Below, piece by piece: positions 1-5,407 of a stretch of 14,010 nt of DNA. Position numbers and translations under genes: made by a program. The number at the start of each line of letters is the position of its first letter. Position 1 is the first letter of the stretch. The notes below the pieces were generated by a model. It saw nothing but the letters and a program-made list of their open reading frames with translations. It was not told the origin of the DNA and ran no database searches. Source of the stretch: CAZWKX01 sp964633975 (GTDB taxonomy: Bacteria; Actinomycetota; Acidimicrobiia; Spongiisociales; UBA11373); contig CAZWKX010000043.1 of assembly GCA_964633975.1 (NCBI GenBank), positions 1 through 14,010 on the forward strand. Reading direction: 5' to 3'.

Positions 1-631
1 GAAGACGCCGGGTCTCGTCGGGCCCGAGCATGTCGTAGAGGGCGTCGTAGAGAGGTCTCAGATAGGGATCTACCTTGGCGGTCAGATCGCCCGGCAGGAA
101 ACCGAGCCTCTCACCGGCCTCAACTACGGGCCGGGTGAGAATGATGCGGCTCACCGCTCCAGTGGTCAGTGCCTCGACGGCCAAGGCCATGGCCAAATAC
201 GTCTTCCCCGTTCCCGCCGGCCCGATGCCAAAGACCAGCGTGTGCTTGCGGATGGCGTCCAGATACCGCTTCTGGTTGAGGCTCTTGGCCCGAATGACCT
301 TGCCTCTCCCCACGAGCACGCCTTCGGTGAAGATGCCCGAGGGCGCCGGCACGTCGGAGCGCACCATGTCGACCACACGCCGCACCTGATTCTGATCGAG
401 CTGCTGACCCTCCTGCACCAGCACGAGGAGCTCCTCGAAGGCCGTCTTAGCCTGGCGAGCAGCCTCCGGATCGCCGCTTATGGTGATCTCGTTGCCGCGC
501 GCCACGATCTGCGTCGAGGTGAAGGCTGCTTCGACGATGCGCAGGAACGTGTCGTGTTCGCCCAGCAACGCCAGCATGTCGTGTTCACCAGGGACGCGGA
601 GCTTGACCTCATTCAAGGAAGCTTGGGTCAC
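1..631 (-). CDS. phoH: PhoH-like ATPase (partial, C-terminus beyond the left edge)
   Basis: Cytoplasmic P-loop ATPase of the PhoH family, associated with RNA metabolism and phosphate or stress responses; its exact substrate is not settled. The first 210 residues are present. An N-terminal PhoH domain (about residues 8-115) is followed by the Walker A motif GPAGTGKT at 137-144, the family block RIILTRPVVEAGERLGFLPG and then DPYLRPLYDALYDML. The start is a GTG at 629-631, chosen because GAGG lies 6 bases upstream on the minus strand and no ATG lies between it and the conserved sequence. The Walker B and sensor regions are outside the window. It is the last visible gene of the hrcA-dnaJ-BldD cluster, 85 bases after the regulator, with its own -10 candidate. 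In other actinobacteria ybeY follows phoH, which would lie beyond the left edge. Family assignment is firm; physiological role is inferred from homologues. Confidence 0.95.
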   Translation of the reverse strand, partial: MTQASLNEVKLRVPGEHDMLALLGEHDTFLRIVEAAFTSTQIVARGNEITISGDPEAARQAKTAFEELLVLVQEGQQLDQNQVRRVVDMVRSDVPAPSGIFTEGVLVGRGKVIRAKSLNQKRYLDAIRKHTLVFGIGPAGTGKTYLAMALAVEALTTGAVSRIILTRPVVEAGERLGFLPGDLTAKVDPYLRPLYDALYDMLGPDETRRL

Positions 632-639
632 AGAGCGCC

Positions 640-703
640 TCACTCACCAGAGCAAGAGGGAGTCGCAGTATACCTGCGCAGACCCCCAACCCCGTCACTC
701 ACC
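640..703. repeat. Pair of 9-bp direct repeats flanking the phoH -10 element
   Basis: The sequence TCACTCACC occurs at 640-648 and again at 695-703, in the same orientation and 55 bases apart, one copy on each side of the phoH -10 candidate. Each copy fits the left half (TnACnC followed by A/T) of the BldD-box consensus as I remember it from Streptomyces work, but neither has a matching right half. That the copies exist is certain; a regulatory role is inferred. Confidence 0.4.
667..672 (-). promoter_or_regulatory. -10 element candidate for phoH
   Basis: The minus strand reads TATACT here, 5 of 6 matches to TATAAT. Transcription would start near 660, giving a leader of about 29 bases that contains the GAGG ribosome binding site. 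No good -35 hexamer is visible at 16-19 bases; GTGACG sits 20 bases upstream. The element lies in the centre of a small inverted repeat (CGCAG-TATAC-CTGCG, 664-678). Sequence match only. Confidence 0.45.
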
Positions 704-716
704 GCAGCGGCGAGAG

Positions 717-1202
717 TCAGGCCCCTTCGGTCAACCCCAATTCGGCGAGTCGTTTGTTGAAGGTGTCCTCGGATTGATCGAGCAGAAGGGCGAGCAGCCG
801 CAGGTCGTCGTGGCGAATGGTGAGAACCTTGCCGTTGAAGTCCTGGCGCATCACCTGGATCGACCGCAGGAATCGGTCGAAGATGTCGGCTTCGGCGCCC
901 TCGAGCCGCTCCGTTGCTGTGAGATCGATGGTCACGCCGCCGCTGGGCAACGGGACTATGGAGCCCTCTGTGGGGTCTTCGTGCGGAATGAACTGATTGA
1001 TCGGAACCTGGAAGAAGGCAGCGAGACGGTGCAGACGCGGCATGGAGAGGCTCCTCTCACCACGCTCATAGGCACCCACCACTGCCGCCTTGAACTCACC
1101 GCTCGAAAGGCGCTGCACGTCCTGGAGCGACAGGCCCCGTTGCTTTCGAATCGACCGAAGTCGAGACCCCACCAGCTCGCTGTAGGACTCCATCACTTCC
1201 AT
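717..1202 (-). CDS. bldD: BldD-like transcriptional regulator with cyclic-di-GMP-binding motif
   Basis: 161-residue DNA-binding protein. The N-terminal Xre/Cro helix-turn-helix (about 8-72) contains LRSIRKQRGLSLQDVQ, then VVGAYERGERSLSMPRL, which closely follows Streptomyces BldD (VVGSYERGDRAVTVQRL by memory). The C-terminal domain (about 90-157) carries R119-Q-D121, exactly eight residues, then R130-H-D-D133. This is the RxD-X8-RxxD motif that binds cyclic di-GMP in BldD and drives dimerisation. In Streptomyces BldD with c-di-GMP represses developmental genes; the targets here are unknown. The ATG at 1200-1202 is chosen because GGAGG lies 5 bases upstream; the in-frame ATG three codons later is too far from it. 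It lies 127 bases after dnaJ and 85 bases before phoH, where rsmE is found in mycobacteria. No diguanylate cyclase is in the window. Orthology to BldD is likely; function in this organism is inference. Confidence 0.88.
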   Translation of the reverse strand: MEVMESYSELVGSRLRSIRKQRGLSLQDVQRLSSGEFKAAVVGAYERGERSLSMPRLHRLAAFFQVPINQFIPHEDPTEGSIVPLPSGGVTIDLTATERLEGAEADIFDRFLRSIQVMRQDFNGKVLTIRHDDLRLLALLLDQSEDTFNKRLAELGLTEGA

Positions 1203-1329
1203 GGTTCCCTCCGGCTGCCCAATACGCTGACACCGCCGCGTGTTCGACGGGACCGCTCTCGGTGACCATGTTAGCCAGCAGAATCAGGCCATGACGACAA
1301 TAGGCAGACGCGCCCCTGCCGCCGCGGGC

Positions 1330-2427
1330 TCAGTGGGCACGCGGGCGGCGGATCCGCCGCCCCTCCGCGGGTTTTTCCCCACGGAGAGAGGCGTATTGGC
1401 GCAACGCTTGCTCCTCCTCGACGCTCAGCTTGGCCGGCACGTCGAGGCGAATCTCCACCAAAAGATCTCCCTGCCCCCTGCGCCTCAGCCGCGGCATGCC
1501 GCGCCGCGAGAGCTTGAAGACCGTGCCCGGCTGGGTGCCGGCCGGCACATCGATATCGACATCTTCGCCGCCGACCGTCGGCACGCTGATCGAAGTGCCA
1601 AGCGCCACCTCGGACAAGCCGAGATGCACCCTGTGCACCAGGTCGCTGCCGTGGCGCTCAAAACGCTCGTCGGGCTGCACCCGAACCTCCACGAGCAGGT
1701 CGCCCGGACGGCCGCCGGGCTCGCCGGCGGCTCCCCGGCCGGCGAGGCGCAGCCGAGCGCCGCCATCGATTCCCGCAGGCACATCGATAGTCACGGAGCG
1801 TTCCCCGACCACCGAACCGGTGCCGCCGCACTCGGGACAGGGCTGCACGATGATGCGACCCCTGCCGCGGCATCGATCACAGGTCGCGATCGACACAGTC
1901 GTCCCCAGGAGGGTTTGCCTGGTCATGCGAAGCGACCCTTGCCCACCGCACCGGTCACAGATCTCGAGGTCGGCATCCGGAGCAGATCCGCTTCCATCAC
2001 AGGTAGCGCATCGCGTCGCCGCCCTGTACTCCACTTGCCGCTGCACTCCCTCCGCCGCCTCGGCCAGGGTGATTTCGATGCCCAGCGTGACATCGGCTCC
2101 CGCCACCGGGCCCGTGGGCGCCGCACCGAACGGGAAGCCGAAGCCGGCTGAACCGAAGAAACGGGTCAGCAGGTCGTCGATCCCGGCAAACGACGAGAAG
2201 AGATCACTCGCGTCGAACCTGACGCCGCCGTCGTACGCGATGCGGCGCTGCGGGTCGCCCAGTACCTCGTATGCCTGGGCGATCTCGCGAAATCGCCTCT
2301 CCGCCTGCGGGTCACCCGGGTTGGCATCCGGATGCGTCTCTCGCGCCAGCCTGCGGAAGGCGCGCTTGATCTCGTCCTGGCCGGCGTCACGATCAACCCC
2401 GAGCACCTGGTAGTAGTCGACTGCCAT
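1330..2427 (-). CDS. dnaJ: Chaperone DnaJ (type I Hsp40)
   Basis: Co-chaperone that stimulates the DnaK ATPase and delivers unfolded clients in the cytoplasm. 365 residues, slightly short for the family. J domain at about 4-68 with the HPD motif at 32-34, a short Gly/Phe-rich stretch (91-110), then four CxxCxGxG zinc motifs at 140-147 (CATCDGSG), 157-164 (CDRCGGQG), 183-190 (CDRCRGRG) and 197-204 (CPECGGTG), and the C-terminal substrate-binding barrels to about 330. The tail is short and arginine-rich. The ATG at 2425-2427 shares one base with the hrcA stop (TGATG). An in-frame TTG one codon earlier is possible but has no advantage. No strong Shine-Dalgarno is visible, so translation is probably coupled to hrcA. 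It belongs to the hrcA-linked paralogue group; dnaK and grpE are not in the window. Confidence 0.97.
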   Translation of the reverse strand: MAVDYYQVLGVDRDAGQDEIKRAFRRLARETHPDANPGDPQAERRFREIAQAYEVLGDPQRRIAYDGGVRFDASDLFSSFAGIDDLLTRFFGSAGFGFPFGAAPTGPVAGADVTLGIEITLAEAAEGVQRQVEYRAATRCATCDGSGSAPDADLEICDRCGGQGSLRMTRQTLLGTTVSIATCDRCRGRGRIIVQPCPECGGTGSVVGERSVTIDVPAGIDGGARLRLAGRGAAGEPGGRPGDLLVEVRVQPDERFERHGSDLVHRVHLGLSEVALGTSISVPTVGGEDVDIDVPAGTQPGTVFKLSRRGMPRLRRRGQGDLLVEIRLDVPAKLSVEEEQALRQYASLRGEKPAEGRRIRRPRAH

Positions 2428-3419
2428 CAATCGCCCAGGCTGTCGCCGAGGGCGCCGCTCACTTCCTCAACGACCTTGATGGTCCGCTTGTAGTCCATGC
2501 GCATGGGCCCAAAGACGCCCATTCGGCCGCCACCGCCGGCGTCACCGTATGGCGTCGAGACAACCGCCAAGTCGTCCTCCCCGGCGCGGATCTCGGAACC
2601 AAAGCGCACCATCGTCTGCGACGAAGGCCCGGCGACGAGATCCAGAACCGATGCCTCCCTCTCCAACAGCGCAAGGATGCGGTGGAGCTTGGCGAGGTCC
2701 TCCCACAGGGTCGCCATCAGGCTGGTCCCACCGAGGAACACCTCACGATCGCTGCGCGATGCCTCTACCAGAGCGTCGGTCGCCTGCTCGAGCACCGCCG
2801 CCGCAGACGCGGGAAGGTCGAATCCGCTGATGTCGAGGCTCAGGGTCTCGGCCACCTGGAGCCCACGTACGATCTCCTCAAGCGCCTCCTCGGCAATAGA
2901 GACGTCGGCGGGACTCACCGCTTCGGCGAATCGCAACAACGACTGGGTCACCCTCCCCCGGTCGGTGATGATGACCAGGAGCACCGCATCCGGGCCCACG
3001 GGAAGGAGATGAGCGTCGCGCACGGTCTGGCCGCGCACACCGGGCCCCACGACGACCGACGGGTAGTGGGTGATCTCGGACAGCAGGGCCGAGGTCTGCT
3101 TGAGCATGCGATTGAGCTCGGCGTGCATCGAGGTGTAGAACTGCTCGATGCGAGTGTGCGTGGAGTGCTGCAGCGCACCCGGCGACATGTTGTCGACGTA
3201 GTAGCGATAGCCTCGATCCGTGGGGATTCGGCCCGCCGAGGCATGCGGCTTCATGATGTAGCCCTCACGCTCCAGCACAATCATCTCATTGCGCACCGTG
3301 GCACTTGAACAGGTGAGATCGCTGCGGTCCAGAATGGCACGAGAGCTGACCGCCTCGCCCGTGCGGATGTAACCTTCGACAAGCGCCCCGAGAATGGCCG
3401 CCTTGCGTTCGTCCAGCAT
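2427..3419 (-). CDS. hrcA: Heat-inducible transcription repressor HrcA
   Basis: 330-residue repressor of heat-shock genes that binds the CIRCE operator and loses activity during heat stress, when GroEL is titrated by unfolded protein. The N-terminal winged helix covers about 1-78, with the HrcA signature around TVRNEMIVLEREGYIMKPHA and SAGRIPTDRGYRYYVD; the GAF-like core and dimerisation region follow, ending in the typical block with RMDYKRTIKVVEEVS. The ATG at 3417-3419 is set by the conserved MLDERKAAIL start. No Shine-Dalgarno precedes it; instead a TAATCT -10 lies seven bases upstream, which suggests a leaderless mRNA. It is first in the cluster with dnaJ, overlapping it by one base. A CIRCE-type operator at 3450-3476 points to autoregulation. 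Family identity is clear from the sequence. Confidence 0.97.
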   Translation of the reverse strand: MLDERKAAILGALVEGYIRTGEAVSSRAILDRSDLTCSSATVRNEMIVLEREGYIMKPHASAGRIPTDRGYRYYVDNMSPGALQHSTHTRIEQFYTSMHAELNRMLKQTSALLSEITHYPSVVVGPGVRGQTVRDAHLLPVGPDAVLLVIITDRGRVTQSLLRFAEAVSPADVSIAEEALEEIVRGLQVAETLSLDISGFDLPASAAAVLEQATDALVEASRSDREVFLGGTSLMATLWEDLAKLHRILALLEREASVLDLVAGPSSQTMVRFGSEIRAGEDDLAVVSTPYGDAGGGGRMGVFGPMRMDYKRTIKVVEEVSGALGDSLGD

Positions 3420-3426
3420 CGGGGCG

Positions 3427-3432
3427 AGATTA
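3427..3432 (-). promoter_or_regulatory. hrcA -10 element, leaderless arrangement
   Basis: The minus strand reads TAATCT, a good TAnnnT actinobacterial -10, followed by seven bases (CGCCCCG) and then the hrcA ATG. This spacing puts the transcription start at or within a base of the A of ATG. The absence of any Shine-Dalgarno supports leaderless translation, which is common in actinobacteria. No convincing -35 is present at 17-18 bases. A second, weaker -10 candidate (TACCAT, 3513-3518) lies farther upstream. Confidence 0.6.
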
Positions 3433-3452
3433 GCAGTCGCCGGGCACTGCTA
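3431..3452. repeat. Perfect 7-bp inverted repeat overlapping CIRCE and the hrcA -10
   Basis: TAGCAGT (3431-3437), eight bases, ACTGCTA (3446-3452). The right arm overlaps the left CIRCE arm by three bases and the left arm enters the hrcA -10. TAGCAGTC also recurs as a direct repeat at 3431 and 3451, exactly 20 bases apart. The core resembles a CIRCE half-site (TTAGCA / TGCTAG), but the spacing is 12 where CIRCE has 15. It may be an auxiliary HrcA site or an RNA or DNA hairpin; function is inferred. Confidence 0.5.
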
Positions 3453-3476
3453 GCAGTCTCAAGCCGCGAGTGCCAG
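3450..3476. promoter_or_regulatory. CIRCE operator (HrcA binding site)
   Basis: Left arm CTAGCAGTC (3450-3458), nine-base spacer, right arm GAGTGCCAG (3468-3476). Against the CIRCE consensus TTAGCACTC-N9-GAGTGCTAA this matches 7 of 9 in each arm with the exact N9 spacing. It ends 30 bases upstream of the hrcA start codon, as expected for HrcA autoregulation. It is degenerate at two positions per arm, so affinity may be reduced. Confidence 0.8.
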
Positions 3477-3505
3477 CCGTGCCGTCGCCGCTCAGCATGC
3501 GAGAA

Positions 3506-3524
3506 CCGGGAGATGGTATCCCGG
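3506..3524. repeat. Inverted repeat in the hrcA/rpsT divergent region
   Basis: CCGGGA (3506-3511), seven bases, TCCCGG (3519-3524), a perfect 6-bp repeat midway between the two divergent genes. It encloses a weak minus-strand -10 candidate (TACCAT). It could be an operator or chance in GC-rich DNA; I see no further support. Confidence 0.25.
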
Positions 3525-3531
3525 CGCCGCA

Positions 3532-3559
3532 TTGTCCCCGGGCCCACGCCTGCTAATCT
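3532..3559 (+). promoter_or_regulatory. rpsT promoter
   Basis: TTGTCC at 3532-3537, a 16-base spacer, then TAATCT at 3554-3559. Transcription would start near 3566, giving a leader of about 27 bases. The -10 hexamer is identical to the one facing hrcA. There is no strong Shine-Dalgarno (only GAGAAG, about 11 bases before ATG). Confidence 0.55.
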
Positions 3560-3592
3560 CCGGCCGTCCCCGAACCGAGAAGCCGGTTCCCC

Positions 3593-3859
3593 ATGGCCAA
3601 CATCGCATCACAGATAAAACGGAATCGCCAGAACGAGAAGCGGCGGCGCCGAAACCAGGCAGTCCGCTCCGAGATGAAGACTCGGACCCGGACTGCACTC
3701 GAAGCCGCCCAATCCGGCGATGCCGACGCGGCGAGAGAGTCGCTGCGCCTGGCGCAGAGGCGGATAGACACGGCGGTCGCCAAAGGCGTGCTGCACAAGC
3801 GCACCGCGGCCCGTCGCAAGTCGCGCCTCACACGCCAGGTGCGGGACCTTCTCGGCTAG
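3593..3859 (+). CDS. rpsT: 30S ribosomal protein S20
   Basis: 88-residue basic protein that binds 16S rRNA early in assembly of the small subunit. The whole protein fits the S20 family: MANIASQIKRNRQNEKRRR start, R/K-rich first helix, AxxSGDAxxA turn, and the conserved C-terminal segment with GVLHKRTAARRKSRL. Length is normal. The ATG start is fixed by the conserved MANI N-terminus. It is divergent from hrcA and 10 bases upstream of greA, so the two plus-strand genes are probably co-transcribed. In other actinobacteria rpsT commonly sits next to holA, as it nearly does here, but greA now lies between them. Confidence 0.98.
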   Translation: MANIASQIKRNRQNEKRRRRNQAVRSEMKTRTRTALEAAQSGDADAARESLRLAQRRIDTAVAKGVLHKRTAARRKSRLTRQVRDLLG

Positions 3860-3869
3860 ACGCCTTCCC

Positions 3870-4352
3870 ATGTCCGACGAAACAGCCACTACCTGGCTCA
3901 CCCCTGCCGCATTCCACAAGCTCGAGCAGGAGATGGAGCACCTCACCACCGCAGGACGGGCCGAACTCGAGGACCGTCTCGCCGAGGCGCGGTCACACGG
4001 CGACATTCGCGAGAACTCCGAATACGACGCCGCCAAGAACGAGCAGGGATTGATGGAAGCGCGCATCCGCACGATCCGTCACCTGCTGCGGACCGCCCAA
4101 GTCGGTGAAGCGCCGAGCACCGATACCGTCGAGATCGGATCCATGGTCACCGTACGCGACGCGCACGGAGAGGAAGCGGAGTACTTCGTCGCCCCGCAGG
4201 AGAACAAGGTGCCCGGTGTCACCCTCGCCAGTCCGTCGAGCCCGCTCGGCGCCGCGCTCCTCGGCGCCCGAGTCGGTGAGAAGGTCGAGTATCGGGCTCC
4301 TGCCGGCATCTTCTCACTCGAGATACTCGCCGTCCGTCCCTTCACCAGCTAG
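3870..4352 (+). CDS. greA: Transcription elongation factor GreA
   Basis: 160-residue RNA polymerase factor that enters the secondary channel and promotes cleavage of the nascent RNA in backtracked complexes. The N-terminal coiled coil (about 10-80) carries the tip sequence GDIRENSEYDAAKNEQ with the acidic tip residues D45 and E48; the C-terminal FKBP-like domain (about 85-158) includes SPLGAALLGARVGEKVEY and ends in a normal Gre beta strand. Length is typical. The ATG lies 10 bases after the rpsT stop and lacks a clear ribosome binding site, suggesting coupling. The stop overlaps the stop of convergent holA (shared CTAG at 4349-4352), so no terminator fits between them. Gre paralogues exist in some genomes; this one has the GreA/B fold with the catalytic acidic pair intact. 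Confidence 0.95.
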   Translation: MSDETATTWLTPAAFHKLEQEMEHLTTAGRAELEDRLAEARSHGDIRENSEYDAAKNEQGLMEARIRTIRHLLRTAQVGEAPSTDTVEIGSMVTVRDAHGEEAEYFVAPQENKVPGVTLASPSSPLGAALLGARVGEKVEYRAPAGIFSLEILAVRPFTS

Positions 4353-5407
4353 CCGGCGCGCCGGGCCCCTCCGTACCACCGGCACAGCGCCACAGTCAGA
4401 CGCTCCATGGTGACCCGGTGCGTGCTCTCGGGCATCGTCTTGATCTGCATGTCGGCCCGCGACAGCGCCTGGAGAGCGAGATGCAGATCGGCCTCCCTCG
4501 TGCGGGTTCGGGCCCGCCACGCCTTCTGCACCGGGAAGTGGCTCGGCGACGCCCCGACCCACTCGGCAAAGGTCTCGACGTCGGGAGCGGCAGCGGCCAG
4601 CGCTCGGCGCCGTAGATCGTTCTCGAGAAAGGCAAGCAGCTGGAGCGGATGCCCATGCGTGAGGAAATCGGTCAATCGGCGCAGCGCCTCCGTCGTGCGG
4701 CCGGCCGCAACGGCGTCGGCGTAGTGCCACATGGGCTCATCGGGCCGGTTGCGGAACCTGGAGGCGATCTCTTCCCCCTCCACCGTGCCCTCTAGCGTGG
4801 CAAGCTGATCGAGGGCCTGTCCGAGAGCGGCGATATCCGATCCGAACCGCTGCACGAGCGCGGCGACGGCATCGGAGGCCAGCCGCACCCCTCTCTCGCG
4901 AGCAGCGTGCCCTAGCCAATCCGCAGCATCGCGCTCCCGCAGCTTCTTGACGGCCACCGATTCACCCACATCCTTGACAACCGCGGCGAGCGCGGCGGGA
5001 AGAGCACCTTCGGCGACAAAACAGACGATCGCCGTGCCTGCCTCCAGCGAGCCGGCGAGCTCGGCAATCACCTCCGCCTCGGCTTTGAGCAGGCGGTGGG
5101 AGTCGACCACCAGCACCCCCCGCAGGCCGCCGAACAGCGACCCGCTCTGCAGCGCCGGTACCAGCGCCTCGACCTCGGGCCGCAGCGTTCCTTCCCCCTC
5201 TTCACCCCGGTCGCGCAACGGGACGTCGAAACGATCGATGCCGTCGGCGCCCGCTTCCTCGAGAAGCCCGACCCCACGGCGCAGCATCTCGTCGCGTTCT
5301 CCGGGACCACTGTCGCGAGGACCGACGACGGCGAGCACGTGATTCACGACCCCGACGCTAGTGCCGTCGGCGGCCACAGGCTCCCCGCCTCCGACGTCAG
5401 TACTCAT
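4349..5407 (-). CDS. holA: DNA polymerase III subunit delta (clamp loader)
   Basis: 352-residue clamp-loader subunit that opens the sliding beta clamp during replication. Recognised by overall HolA layout: a degenerate AAA+ domain (about 20-155) containing LVPALQSGSLFGGLRGVLVVD, a middle lid region (about 155-225, VKKLRERDAADWLGHAARERG), and the C-terminal collar domain with HPLQLLAFLENDLRR, FPVQKAWRARTR and the closing ADMQIK...MERLTVALCRW block. Its ATG at 5405-5407 lies inside the end of comEC (11-base overlap), implying translational coupling; a downstream GTG near VVNHVLAVVG is a less likely start. The comEC-holA order is widespread in bacteria. It converges on greA with overlapping stop codons. 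Confidence 0.93.
   Translation of the reverse strand: MSTDVGGGEPVAADGTSVGVVNHVLAVVGPRDSGPGERDEMLRRGVGLLEEAGADGIDRFDVPLRDRGEEGEGTLRPEVEALVPALQSGSLFGGLRGVLVVDSHRLLKAEAEVIAELAGSLEAGTAIVCFVAEGALPAALAAVVKDVGESVAVKKLRERDAADWLGHAARERGVRLASDAVAALVQRFGSDIAALGQALDQLATLEGTVEGEEIASRFRNRPDEPMWHYADAVAAGRTTEALRRLTDFLTHGHPLQLLAFLENDLRRRALAAAAPDVETFAEWVGASPSHFPVQKAWRARTRTREADLHLALQALSRADMQIKTMPESTHRVTMERLTVALCRWYGGARRAG

Noticed and set aside
1263..1273. TAAC/GTCA quasi-palindrome upstream of the BldD-like gene as an autoregulatory BldD box.
   Set aside because: The arms are separated by three bases where the remembered consensus has five, and the central bases do not match; not enough to call an operator.
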